The position numbers were made by a program, and so were the translations under genes. Of a DNA stretch of 64,000 nt, positions 42,187-54,200 are shown one piece after another. This DNA comes from Odontesthes bonariensis (taxonomy: Eukaryota > Chordata > Actinopteri > Atheriniformes > Atherinopsidae), in contig NC_134515.1 of the NCBI RefSeq assembly GCF_027942865.1, forward strand, positions 30,680,449 through 30,744,448, in the 5' to 3' direction. How positions within the stretch are numbered: the first letter of the stretch is position 1; each line of letters begins with the position of its first letter. A model generated the notes under the pieces. The model was not told the origin of the DNA. It saw only the letters and a program-made list of their open reading frames with translations, and ran no database searches.

Positions 42187-45100
42187 TACTGCATCTAATG
42201 TTGCATCCAGAATTTGTACTGTTGTCAGTGTGCCTAGGTTTCCCTTTGAAAAATTGGTTACAAACATCAGTACCTGAGTTGTAAAAGACAAGTAGACAAG
42301 AAAATTAAATAAAAACCTGTTTTGCCCACAATTATGCACAATATAAACCCATTAAGAAACAGCTGCTTAATTTAATTTGACTCTAGAATGCTTCAGGATA
42401 CAGAGGAGTTTATGGTGGACTCAATGACAACAAAACAAGCCCAAATCATCAGCCCTCCACCACCGTGCTTGATAGTTGGTATGAGTTGTCGGTGCTGATA
42501 TGCTGTGTATGTTTTTCTCTAAACGTGCTGCTGTGCATTATGGTCAAACATTTCACTTTGGTCTCGTCTGTCCAAAGTACATTGGGCCTCATGCAAGAAC
42601 ATTTTTGTATTTTTATTCTAAATTTCTCACTTTTTTTTTTGTATGAAAGTCTCGTACAATCATGCCAACACGTCAGATTCAATAAACGCTCTTAACTTCG
42701 GAAAAAGTGTGTAAATGAAATGATGAATGCCACCTGTGCGTATTTAAGTGCACGTGAACGAGGACGGTAAATTTGCATACTCCAAGCCCAAAATAATACC
42801 ATATAAGGCTACGCTTCCTCTCTCCTGTGCCAGGAAGTGTTGAGTGTTGAGTCATGAGAATGGCATCAAGGCACAAAAACAACTTCTTTACAGGCTCTGA
42901 GATTGAAGTTCTGCTTTCAGAGATCCAAAAAGGAAAATGTCATTTTTAGCAGTGTCAGTAGTGAAATTATGGGACCTGCTAAAGCAAAGAAGTGGAAACC
43001 AATTACAAGTTCTGTTAATTCCATGTCACCTGTAGTTCGTAATGTCCCCGAAATATAGAAGAATGGTTTGATATGAAAATGGCTTAAAAAAAAAAATCTC
43101 TCGCCATGGCCAGGTGCTCAATGACTGCAACTAAAGCCGTGTAATCAGTTGTTGCCTCATGATGGCACTTTGATGGGGCGATCCATGAGAGGTGTCTTCT
43201 GGCATGTAGTCTGCTGGCTGGTTCAGGTAGTAGGACACCCTCGTTCATGGCAATATTGTGCAAAACGCAGCATGTCGGAAAAATCTGGCATGCCTTCTCT
43301 TTGCTATAGAGCAGTTTTACCCCCCGCTGTATCGAGACACATCCACCTGGCCTTCCTTCTGTACTTCCCTCTATGCCTGCACTCTATCTCTACACTGTCA
43401 CCCCTATCACCTCTGACAGAGTCTGAATTGGGCTTTCCTTCCACGTAGCTTATTGTTAGCTGTAATGTTATATCCTCATTTGTAAGTCACTTTGGTTAAA
43501 AGCGTCTGCTAAATTCATTAACAAAAACACTAGTGTGCTCCACAAACGGGCCCTTTGCGTACATGTGTGCAGTCTATTGCTCCGATTATGTTTGGCAGTC
43601 CAGCCATGGCATGGACGTCCCTCTTAATTTGTACTTAATCGACAGTAGTGTATGGGAATTTCATGGGTGATAAACTGATGAAAGTTTTAATGACCAAGGG
43701 GAGTGCACGACTCAGAGGACCTGGACACATCCGATTTGTCTCAAATCTCCCTCTGAAAGGTTTCCGTGGCCAAAAATCCAAGGGTGATGAGGACCTGGAC
43801 GTGTGTTGGAATTGGGTTTGATCAGCATCTTTCTCTCTGGAGTTGTGGCTCCATCAAGCTGCATATTTGCAGCAGCACAGTCCTTGGCAATCTAAATCTT
43901 GATGTCAGCCATTCGTCTGTCTCCGCAAGGATATCTGCACGTTCTCAGAACACACGCTCTCTTCCAAGAGCCTGACGCACTAATGCTAACGCAGAGTCAA
44001 ACCTTGAAGTAACCTTCAATTAGTGCATAATTTAAGTCAAACAGAATAATGTCTACATAATTATGGGGTACAATGTATATATTTATTTATGATTGCTTCA
44101 AAGTAATGAAATATACAATCCAAATCTTAATGCGCTCATAGGGGGAGTTTCAACACATTTTTAGAAAGAAGAGCAACACCGCTGCAGCAGCAAAAGAGAG
44201 GGAGACCAGGGAGAACATTGCTGATCGGATCAATGTGTAAGTTTAAATGTAGTCCTTTGCAATCACAATAATATTACAGGGGAAAACTGCTTGAATGGTA
44301 GCCTATTAATTTATTTCATTTAGGTGCAATCCCACGGGGGAGAAGCGCACTTGGCAGCAGTTTAAGATGAAATATAAAAACATTGTTCAAACAGGTGAGA
44401 CCTCAGTATGGAGGTACCTCATTTTGATCACATTTTACAATGTAAAGTAAATATTAAGTGGCTACTTGACTGTGCAGTTGTTTTTATCCCCAACATATTT
44501 GCTGTTTTCACACACATACATGTCTTCTCATCTATATCCTGTTCTGATAAAGCCTCTCTTGACATGAAACTGTATGACATCCCATATTAGCAATATAATC
44601 TATGAACATTTTCTTATCCCCTGCTGCGTACTGCGAGTCCAGTTCCAGCCTCGTTTTGGCGTTGTCAAAAGTAGTGTGCCTAGTTGGCTGGGGCTACAAA
44701 AATAAAGCGTTTTGCTTCTCAAAACAATATGCGTTCAAAAGAGTAATACATTTGCATCACAAAATCGTTCTGCAGGAAAAAGTCAGACCTCACAATCGCT
44801 TGGCGCCATTTTCTCTCCCTTCGTATCACTGCGTGCTGCCACCTGCCGACAGCCGAGCCTGTTACGGTGTTTACTGCTCGGAAGCAGGGGACTGCTCGGT
44901 CTGCACATGTAGATGTGTACAAAAAAAAAAAATACAAAAAAAAAGAAAACCCTTTAAGGCCATTTAAGAGTGGAACTACCCACTAAGGAATAGCCATGAG
45001 AACTATGGCTTCAAGAGATTATTCTACATATCTTTGCTTTGCTTAAACCACTCGGAGAGGAAAGAGAAGACCAGCATGCTCTCCCTCTTGTAATGGACAC

Positions 45101-46277
45101 CTTAGTCAAAACTGGTGGTCGAGCGCCGCAGCCCTCTATTTCATCTTGCTCCATTTAATCCGAATCAGGTGTGTTGAAGCGGGGAAAACATAAAACCTCA
45201 AGCGACCCTCAAGTACTGGAGTTTGACATCCCTGCCTTAGTCATTAAACCTGAAGAGCAAGCTGCTTTGAAAAGGTCAATGTCAAATGATATTAAAGGTG
45301 GTCATTTTGAAGAAACAGAGACCCAACGTCAGTAACATTGAACTTTAGATTCTACTTCAGAATGTACGTTGTTGGAAAAATATCATGAATTTATATTATG
45401 AGAAAAGCAAGTACGGTACCATGTGTGAGAATGTTTTTATGTTGCATGGTCAAGGCACACTGTGTTCTGGAGAAGGCCACCCATCCATCTTATTTTAGCT
45501 TCTGCCTAAACTTTGCTTTACTGAATGTCTCATAACCTTGTGTGGCTAGTGATCTCATAGTAGAAGACATATATTGCGATAGTATCTTTTTTTTTTTTTT
45601 TTTTTTAAACTCAACTCTGGGTCAGCTTTCTACGGAAGAGTATTAGGGCCAGGCATAAGAAAAAAAATATTTAAATTTTGCCTGTCGAGAATAAAGACGA
45701 AATGTCGGGAATAAAGTCGAAATGACGAAAATAAAGTAATGAGATGATTCTCGAAAATTCGACTTTTATTCTCGACAGGCAAAATATTATTATTTTTTCT
45801 TATGCCTGGCCCTAATACTCTTCCGTAGCTTTTTGATGTGTTGTGTACACTTGTCTCCTTGCTGCAAGAATAAATGTTTTGTCAATTGACTCTGATCCTC
45901 ATAAAGAGAGAATTTTCTTGACACACGTTTTTTGCATTATCTGACAATCATGTATGACAAAAAAAAAATGTACATAAACTGCGCAGCAAAACTAGAATTG
46001 TTTTACCTTTATTCGCACTTTTGGAAGTTACTGTAGAAACATTATTTATTCTTTACTATATTACACTTTTACTTACTGAATAGGTTTACCGATTACTGTG
46101 TTTGCGCAACAAATGCCAGAACATTTTACCCTAAATCACTTACTTCACGAGGCCGCGCCAACCAGCGACGTAGTGTTCAAGATAGACTTCTTTGTTTTCC
46201 GACAGACACAGCTTAAACGTGTCGAGCACCTCCTGTAAGCAGAATCTCTGGTTCTCTGAAGCCTCGGAACCAGCCAT
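34578..46277 (-). CDS. cptp: ceramide-1-phosphate transfer protein (GLTP fold)
   Basis: Two coding exons, 46277-46144 (134 nt) and 35100-34578 (523 nt), joined at a gtaagt donor and cag acceptor in phase, give 218 aa against 214 in human. The protein moves ceramide-1-phosphate between membranes in the cytosol through a GLTP-fold lipid pocket. Residues expected to bind the phosphate headgroup are present: D60, K64, R110 and R114, and H154 in HHPW (human D56, K60, R106, R110, H150, from memory). Other conserved blocks are [31 protein letters not shown] and [18 protein letters not shown], ending in LLDLP. The start codon has A at -3 and G at +4. The 11-kb intron carries an almost complete L2/Maui-type LINE plus Harbinger, Tc1 and foldback remnants on either strand. 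The gene is transcribed away from ints11; the two genes are also neighbours in human. Confidence 0.96.
37130..37385 (+). mobile_element. tRNA-derived SINE inserted in the LINE, with (TA)n tail
   Basis: Head ggtggcgtagtgggttaagcgg, B-box-like ggtttgagtccc, tail aaaggcataaaaagcccccc then (TA)n to about 37380. An imperfect target duplication of LINE sequence (aaaaataactccaagg / aaaaatataactccaagg) lies on each side. Confidence 0.88.
38232..39108. mobile_element. TTAA-flanked foldback element inside the LINE
   Basis: Inverted arms of roughly 390 bases (38232-38620 and 38720-39108) are highly similar and enclose a loop of about 100 bases. Ends AGTGATACTCCGGAGTA are flanked by TTAA at 38228-38231 and 39109-39112. 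The insertion splits the LINE reverse transcriptase. TTAA duplication points to the piggyBac/Kolobok target type; no transposase. Confidence 0.9.
41581..41640 (+). repeat. Perfect 30-bp tandem duplication
   Basis: Positions 41581-41610 and 41611-41640 are identical. Confidence 0.98.
42145..42181. repeat. (TA)n microsatellite
   Basis: About 18 TA units. Confidence 0.9.
42370..42581 (-). pseudogene. Tc1/mariner transposase fragment
   Basis: Minus-strand reading gives [10 protein letters not shown] (a DDE-motif region), then in shifted frames HGGG and (I)WACF-like sequence and TINSSVYPEAF. Several frameshifts. Its upstream part is cut by the Harbinger-like end at 42584. Confidence 0.7.
42584..44000. 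mobile_element. Decayed PIF/Harbinger transposon in cptp intron
   Basis: The left end gggcctcatgcaagaac resembles that at 35934. On the plus strand, 42863-43080 reads [16 protein letters not shown] and, after damage, PVVRNVPEI: the trihelix/Myb-like DNA-binding partner. On the minus strand, 43990-43540 and 43260-43090 give [11 protein letters not shown] (a catalytic-Asp region) and [16 protein letters not shown] (C-terminal part) with stops and shifts. A retroposon tail at 43270-43512 (gtctgctaaat end) interrupts it. Confidence 0.75.
43270..43515 (+). mobile_element. Retroposon fragment ending ttaaaagcgtctgctaaat
   Basis: The 3' end taagtcactttggttaaaagcgtctgctaaat is a very common fish SINE/LINE tail. 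It interrupts the transposase remnant of the Harbinger element. Confidence 0.6.
44166..44395 (+). pseudogene. Myb/SANT-like DNA-binding coding remnant with intact intron
   Basis: Exon to 44238 encodes [18 protein letters not shown] and ends at a gtaagt donor; after an acceptor at about 44323 it continues [20 protein letters not shown] and ends in a gtgaga donor at 44393. The splice join is in phase without stops. The family is the Myb/SANT protein of Harbinger-type elements, different from the trihelix at 42863. No start or downstream exon was found. Confidence 0.6.
44636..44900 (+). repeat. Interspersed repeat shared with 59375-59600
   Basis: About 250 bases match 59375-59600 (cttctcaaaacaatatgcgttcaaaagag, acggtgtttactgctcggaagca). 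The second copy begins TTAAAGGGATAGTTCGCC, a TTAA-MITE-style end. Confidence 0.75.
45627..45829. mobile_element. Small palindromic MITE
   Basis: Inverted ends ctacggaagagtattagggc and gccctaatactcttccgtag extend inward through ggcataagaaaaaa and tgcctgtcgagaataaa. About 200 bases, non-coding, in the cptp intron. Confidence 0.8.
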
Positions 46278-46911
46278 GGTTCTCTATAAGGAAGTGCTGT
46301 CGATGAAAGCAAAGAGACAACATGTGAATGAGAACATGTGTTTAATAGCGACCAGCAAGTTAGAAGCGGGAACAGATGGAAGTTCTCCTGAAAACAATCA
46401 CGGAATAACGCATTACCTGCAAATTAAAGGAAAAGGAAAAGGGAGCATTACTGTAGTTCAACACCGAGAAACGTCAGGTCATTCCTCCTTTAATCCTCTA
46501 CTGCGCAAACTCCGACCAGATATTACAGGAAATTGAATAAAACACCTTCAAAGTAAAAGCACTGGAAATGTTTAATAACAGCTGATATCAAGTCAACTCA
46601 AATGCTGATACGTATTGTTGTAAAATAAGTTGGAAAGCAGTCTGCGGCAGTTGATTAAATTGGAACACTCTCAAAGCTAAATCAGGTAATATATATATAT
46701 ATATATATATGTATATCCGTATCTCCATAGAAAGATATTGTGTGTGTGTGTGTGTGTGTGTTATAGTGACAGCACAATGGTGTGATGGTCAGAACTACTG
46801 CCTCCGGGCGGGGCGACCATGCCCAACCCGGCGGGTCCCCCTGGTGGCAGATAGGGGGATCGGCCGTCAGATATGAGGGTGATTTACGATATAAGGACGG
46901 TCCTTATATAT

Positions 46912-46954
46912 AGAAAAAAAGAAACGGTCCTTAAAGGACCGTTTCTTTTTTTCT
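46912..46954. repeat. Perfect 43-base palindrome
   Basis: Arms of 21 bases around a single A (46933), centred on ggtccttaaaggacc. Related ggacggtcc and aaggaccgtttc pieces flank it. Confidence 0.9.
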
Positions 46955-47264
46955 TTTTTTTCATAAGGACCGTTTCTCAATATGCTTACTTGTCTGTACT
47001 TGCGTACTCGTGTACTTCTGAAACGTCATCACCGAGGGACCAAGTACAATTCAAGGGGCATCCAGACAAGTACGCTCCTGACATTCCCGGATGTGTGCTT
47101 GCTCCAGTCGAAAGCCCAAGTAATGCCTGGCATAAAGGCTGATTCAGGCTGATACACTCCAGCCTCCCCGCAACCCTGAACTGGATAAATCAGCAATTGG
47201 AAACAGATAGACTGATGTTTAATCTTTGAAATGTTGAAACACTGATGTCCTATTTGAGGAAGTA

Positions 47265-47560
47265 AGTAAGTAAGTAAGTCAAATTTATTTATATAGCCCC
47301 TTTCTCAGACAGCAGTCACAAAGTGCTTCACAGGAGGGGCATCAGTGAGTACAATATGGGCATTTAAAAATACATTGCAACAACATTCAGTAAATATCAG
47401 TTTTAGCAGTCTGGGGGAACCTTGGGCTAGAATGCTTGTTTGAAAAAAGAACGTCTTAAGTTGGGTTTTTAAAAGATGACTTTGGAAAGATCTGTCTCCT
47501 CGGGTCCCAAAGCGAGTGCGATGGACCATCTGATAAGCCAGGATAAGAACAGTTGAGTTA
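47265..47560 (-). mobile_element. Retroposon (L2-type tail), minus orientation
   Basis: (AGTA)n at 47265-47280 is followed by tcaaatttatttatatagc, which is the reversed 3' end of common fish LINE/SINE elements. Confidence 0.55.
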
Positions 47561-48084
47561 CAGGCGCCAATCTTGGAAAAAAATATACTGATGCTGATGA
47601 GTGCAATCTTATTATTCTACTGTGTTAACTGGTATATTTTATACATACAGAGTTTATGTTAAATTAGAGAGGCAAAAATCATGGCATTATTGTTGAACTT
47701 TCCTGCAGTGTATTGTATAGAGACACCACTTGACTTCACTTGAGTCTTCACAACTGTCTGGTCTGCTGGAATGCTGCTTCATCTCCGATGCAAGCGGCGC
47801 AGATCGTATTGTACATAACAACAGTTACTCTGCTTTGCAAACAAGATGACACCATTTCTGAATTGCCACAGGCATCTTTGTTTGTATAATACTCTATCAT
47901 AAAATTGTTTTGATATTGAGAAGTAAAAAGAACAATATTATATAATAATATTTTCATCCAACATGTTGCAGAAATACTTGTATGCTAAATAGTTTAAAAT
48001 TCAAGTGCTTCATGCTGGAAAAGTCCTGGTCGACAACTTCTTAGTTATATTCGCCCGCTGATATGGGATTTTATTTTGAATGCG

Positions 48085-48261
48085 CTGGCCGGAAGTTCCA
48101 TGAATGCTACTTCGCTGTCGGTGAAAGCACCGCATGCGCAAGTTTTAGACAATACGCATTCATTCTGATTAAGTGGCTGTTTATTTGAGGCAGTCACTTT
48201 GGGATATCTTGGTGTCATTAATCTATCTGTCTACAGGAGCGGGTTGCCCCGATGAGAAAAC
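48085..48261 (+). promoter_or_regulatory. Probable ints11 core promoter region
   Basis: Directly upstream of the ints11 start there is an ETS-type ccggaagt at 48089-48096 and an NRF1-like cgcatgcgca at 48131-48140. Both are common in TATA-less promoters of vertebrate housekeeping genes. The transcription start is not visible; the assignment rests on motif identity and position. Confidence 0.5.
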
Positions 48262-51200
48262 ATGCCTGAAATAAAAGTAACACCGCTTGGTGAGTACTTT
48301 AAGATAACTAGCATATGCTAAGCTAGTTCCGTCAACATTGTGTATTTGGCTGCTTACTGGACAACGTTAATGCTGCCTTAAGTGACTGTCTATCTTTGAA
48401 AAACAAAAACTGTGCATTTGGTGTCCCTGTAGTTGCTCTCAGAAGCTTATAACCCTCGCTGTTTAGTTTTGTTAGCCATAGCTGACAAATCGGTGTGTTC
48501 TTAGTTCTTCTGAACTTTTGTGTTCCCTCTCCAAGGTGCTGGACAGGATGTCGGCCGCAGCTGCATCCTTGTCTCCATTGGAGGCAAAAACATAATGCTG
48601 GACTGTGGGATGCACATGGGATACAACGACGATGTAAGTGACACAGATATTTCACAAAGGCAGCAAACACACTGGATAGGTCATCCAGGTCATGGTAATC
48701 ATAAGAGCTTGAACAAGGGCAACTAGACTTTTTCTTGGATCTCGAAGACGTTTCACCTCTTATCTTCTTCAGTTCTAAGTGTCAGCTTATAAGCAGTTAG
48801 GGTCGTTACTTGTGTCATTGAACCCCCTGACCAATATGCGTGTTGTTTGAGTTATTATCACCTATGAATTGTCTACCTACCTGAAATGGCGAGTTTGGGT
48901 CACAGGATCCAAAGTGGGAATGGTTGTGAAATTGCCTGGGGAGGAGAGACCATGCTGCATTGTGGGGCAGTGCTGGGAAGGTGATACCTGAGACCACTTC
49001 CTCTGTTTAAAGATGTATTTTCCAGTTTAATATAGATGAAAGTGTACATTACTGTCCTCGGAACAGTGTCCCTTTTCCTTGAGATGTAGGTGCACTGCTG
49101 AGTGTTGACCTGAAGAGCTGGCTCTCCTATGTTGTGCCATGTGCTTGTGGAGCTGTTGTTTGGTCTCTCCGATATAGAGGTCCTCACACTCTTCTCTGCA
49201 CTGCACTGCATACACATTTTGTCGTTTGGGTGAACCAGTCTCTGTCTGAGGGTGTTCTTGGGTTTGAAGTGCACTGGAATATCATGTTTAGAGAAAACTA
49301 TAAAAGACTATAAAATCCTATTAACTCTAATTTGAACCACAGTTTACATGTAAAAGTCTAACCTAATTTAGACTTTTAGTTTAGTTATTTGTTTCATTTT
49401 ATCCAGTTGATTCTTTACTAATGAATTTTTTACCTTATAATTTTATATGCAGTGTATATATAATTATTTTAATATGTAAATATACACTGATTTAATAAGC
49501 ATCCAATAAACAAAGGGTGGCGAATTAAACACAATTTTTTTTTTCAAAATATTTTTATTGAAATTTTCAAATTATACAAACAAACAACAAAGATACAATA
49601 AAGAAATTAAACAGAAAACATAAACATCTTATAACCCTTCCCCCACCCTGTACACCTAGGGGTCAGATCAGACAAACAAAGAAAAGAAATTTAAGTTTAC
49701 ATGTTGTTATTTTTGATAAAATATAGGAAGGGTGACCACATATCTTTAAAGTCTTCAAGCTTCCCTTTCACCATATACGTCAGTTTTTCCATTGCCAGGT
49801 TGTTGCTCAGTGCTTTAATCCACTCATTTATCTTTGGTCTTTCTATGTTCTTCCACTTCAGCGCAATCAGCTGTTTAGCTTGTAAAAAGCTTGTAAAATT
49901 TAACACATTTATTTCAGTCAGCATCTTTCCATATGTCTGAAAGAAAACTAAAGTAAAACATAATTATACAAATTTATTAAAAAATAATAATTAGACAGTC
50001 AAACTGACCATTGCTTGAAAAAAAACAACAACCTTAATCTGCTTTAATACAGCCCAATTCTTTTGAAAGTCACAGCCAAAAATTTGGGAATACTGACTAA
50101 TTGCAATTCATTTTCGACCCAAGCGGAACAATCCTTTGCTGCTGTCATACATAAAATCTGTCTCAGAAAGAGTACCGGCAGTTGTCTTCTAATTGGGAGG
50201 TCAGTGGTGGCTGAATTCTTGACCTTCCCAAACCGCATGTCGAAGTGTCCTTGTGCTAGACGCTGACTCAGCGCCACTGATGCATCCATCTGTGTGGGAA
50301 TGTGTCTATGGATGTATCCTGTAACACTGTGTAGACTTAAGAGGTGCTGTATGAGCGTGTGTGAATGGGTGCTTGTGGCTCGTAATGTCAAAGCACTTTA
50401 AATAGTCGACTAGGAAAGCAGCTTTACAGGTACAACCCATTTATCGTTGACCATTCTTGTGAAGGGTGTCCATTACAGAGCTACGGAAATGTTTTAACTT
50501 CTTTATTGATTGGATTCACTGCGCTGAAAATCTGTTTTTAAAATTGTAGTCTAAAAATGAAGTCTCACCTGTTGATCATCTACAGTATAATTTCAGTTAA
50601 ACATGACTCTTTATTATCATTCCAGAGACGTTTTCCAGACTTTTCTTACATAACCCAGAATGGCCGTCTGACAGACTTTCTGGACTGTGTTATCATTAGG
50701 TTTGTTGTCTCAGTTTCTCGTCTTTGTTTCACCCTTTCTGAGTCAACAGTATTTGCAACAGTCATATAACAACTCTGTGTCGCCATGCGGCTTCACCGCC
50801 TGTGTTCTCAGCCATTTTCATTTGGACCACTGTGGCGCTCTGCCTTACATGAGTGAGATGGTGGGCTATGACGGACCCATCTACATGACTCATCCTACCA
50901 AGGCCATATGTCCCATTTTACTGGAGGATTTCCGGAAGATCACCGTTGACAAGAAGGGAGAAACCAACTTTTTCACTTCGCAAATGATCAAGGACTGCAT
51001 GAAGAAAGTTGTTCCTTTGAACCTCCACCAAACTGTCCAGGTGCAATGTTGACATCACGTTTGAAGTGTTCAGTCACACTTTTTTTTTTTCTTATCTCAT
51101 CTTTTTTTTTCTGTGCCAGCTGCTCGTCTCTTTGAATGACAAATCAAGCTGTTTCTGTTTTGCTGCCGGCAGGTGGATGATGAGCTGGAGATCAAGGCGT

Positions 51201-54200
51201 ACTATGCAGGCCATGTCCTGGGAGCTGCTATGGTGCTCATCAAAGTGGGATCAGAGTCTGTGGTCTACACTGTGAGTGTAAACAAGTCTGAACTGTGTCA
51301 CGGCTGGCAATTTTAACAACTGGCAATCTGAGGAAAATATCTTCTCATTTTAGGGAGACTATAATATGACACCAGACAGGCATTTAGGGTAAGTTGACTT
51401 TACTTCATTTAATGAAAATCTTCTGTGCTGTCGTATTCTAGTTTTAACACACACGCTTATTCAAGGCTTTTAATTCTTACAATTTTCCACATTGTAGCAC
51501 AATGCTGTATGATACAAAAGCAATTATGCAATGAGAAAATGGCTGTTGACAAAGAAAATATATATGATATATAATATATAAATAAAATGCATAGAAAATA
51601 CGTATTCCATAGTTTAGCATTCTCAGTGTCACCTTTGCACACTATTAGCAATCATACTCTCAGTTGGTATTGTGAAACGTCAATTAGTCCAAAGAATTTT
51701 AAGAAATTTTGATTGGGCTGGATTTTCTGCAATCATACTAGCTTTTTTGTTCTGTTTTGCCAACTTCCCACAAAGTTTGCAACACCAAACATTCTTAGAA
51801 CATTACTAGCTGGCTGTGTTAATCCGGTTAATCTTCATGGTGAAACTGGTGCAAAGACACCTCTGCTGAGAGAGACCAAGAAGAGAAGGATAACTGCTTG
51901 GCCCAAGTAGACAGTCGTCAAGTGGAAATCAAGGCTTTGGTCTGAAAGTCAGAATGGGAAAATTGCCTGCTGCTGCTACTCTTGTTTTACAGATGCAGGG
52001 AAGGTAAATGGAGGGTATATGCATGAAGGAGGAGCTGGTGATGGTGATGGAGTGGGGGCTTTGCTGGTGACATTATTGAATTGAATTCCAATTGGACTAT
52101 ACTATTTAAGTGCCTTGAGATGACATTTGTTGTATTTGGCGCTATATGAGTAAAACTGACATGAATTGAATTGGATATTTGTTGAGAATTCAACGCAACA
52201 TCACATTTATCTTAAAATCTGCAAAGCCGTCATTTGGAAGGCAAAGCAGCCAGCAAGTCCTCCTTCAAGACTGCAGGTGGCCACTTCATGCTGCTGGTTA
52301 AATGCCTCAGTATGCTTCTCCGTCGCTATCCGTCAATCCGTCTCCGTAGTCCGTCCTTTCGAAGTTCTCCGTCAGGCTGTCGGATACGCAAGGCAATTCA
52401 CCTCCCGATCAGTGGGCGTCGCTACGTTAAACGACCCAATCTTAAACGACCCAGACTTGTTCTGAGAGGAAGGAGCTAAACCGGAAGAGTGATTCCGGAA
52501 TTAATGTTGGTAGCCGACCAATCACAACCCTTGTGGTTTCCGCGAGTCTCCGTCGCCTCGATGGACAGATAGGAATTTTGGCCGACGCACGCAAGCGACG
52601 GAGAGCGTCTCCAGGAGGGTCTCCGTTGACGGAGAGGGCTCTCCATAGGCGACCATAAATCAGCCTTAAGGGAATGAAGAGCGTACAAATTTGTGTTCAT
52701 AGAAAAAAGAGCCTGTTTTAAAGAAGCTGTGGCTTTTTTAAAACTGATTTTGTTGCTTAACCCCCCCCACTCATCCATTTTCTATACCCACTTAATCCAA
52801 CTCAGGGTCGCGGGGGGGAAGTTTTTTTAAAATTCTTTTTTTTTTCATCATTAAGATGTCTTTCTGGAACACTGAAATGCAGTACTGGGGCTCCGCAGGG
52901 TACTGTTTTGGCTCCTTTTCTTTTCACCCTGTACACATCGGACTTCAGGTACAACTCAGAGTCCTGCCACATTCAGAAGTATTCTGATGATACGGCTGTT
53001 GTGGCATGTGTGCATGGTGGACAGGAGAAGGAGTACAGGGACCTTGTGGAGGCCTTTACTGACTGGACCAAAAATAACTGTTTGCTCCTGAACACCACCA
53101 AAACCAAAGAGCTGGTGGTGGACTTCAGAAGATCTAAAACCCCATACCAGTCAGTCTGCATTGATGGAGGGGAGATAGGGACTGTTCAGACCTGCAAATA
53201 CCTGGGGGTGGTGCTCGATAATAAACTGGAGTGGTCTGCCAACATAGAAGCAGTGTACAGGAGGGGCCAGAGCCGTCTCTTTTTCCTGAGATGGCTCAGG
53301 TCCTTCAATGTCTGCAGTGATATGATGTGCATGTTTTATCACACTATCATTGAGAGTGCACTGTTCTATGCTGCTGTCTGCTGGGGGAGTTGCACTACAG
53401 ACAAAAACTGTAGGCACCTGGACAAACTGGTAAAAAAAAGGCTGGTTCTGTTGTAGGCAGAAGGCTGGACCCTCTCAGTGCTGTGGTGGAGCAACGGATG
53501 AGGAGGAAATTGTATTCTGTTTTGGAGAACAATAAACATCCTCTCCACAGCATCCTGGCAGGACAGAGGAGCAGCTGCAGTGAGAGGCTCATCTCTCTGC
53601 GCTGCAGGACTGAGAGGTTCAGGAGGTCATTGTTCCCACAGCCATAAGGCTTTTTAACAGTGACTGCTGAGTTCTTCTCAAATTGATTGATTGATTTATT
53701 TTTATTTTTTATTTATTTAGTCATTTATTATTAATATTATTATTATTAGTTAGTAGTAGTATTTTTATTAGAATTGGTATTATTATTATTATTGTTGTTG
53801 TTAATATATAATCATTGAAAATATTAATATTTTTTTGTGCTACTTGACTAATTTGAATTTCCCCCTTTGGTGGATGAATAAAGTATTTTTCTATTCATTA
53901 TTATTATTTTGAGCCTGTATTTAACAGACACTAGTAGAAGAAAAACTATTTTCAGTGTCTTCACTGAACTTAATATTTTCCAAATTCAACTTCATTGTAT
54001 TTAGAAAATCTTAACAAAAACAGAATTTGGTGCTAGCAAAACACGCTCAAAAGAAGTTAGCAGAGAGGCAAAGAAAGGCACAAACGCCCTTACAATACAC
54101 AAGTAACAGCATTCTGGAAGCTTCTACTATCAGCAGATTAATTTGTGACAAGTAAGGGTGTCGGGGTTGGGTATACGTGTAAATTGTTACAAGAAAGGTG

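Larger units (their letters stand above)
46278..48084. other. Intergenic stretch between divergent cptp and ints11
   Basis: About 1.8 kb with no coding exon. It holds the cptp 5' flank (46278-46560), a (TA)n run near 46690, a short (GT)n near 46740, a tRNA-like SINE scrap near 46760-46870, a perfect short palindrome (46912-46954) and a LINE/SINE tail (47265-47560). Between 47580 and 48050 I see only AT-rich DNA. Confidence 0.6.
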
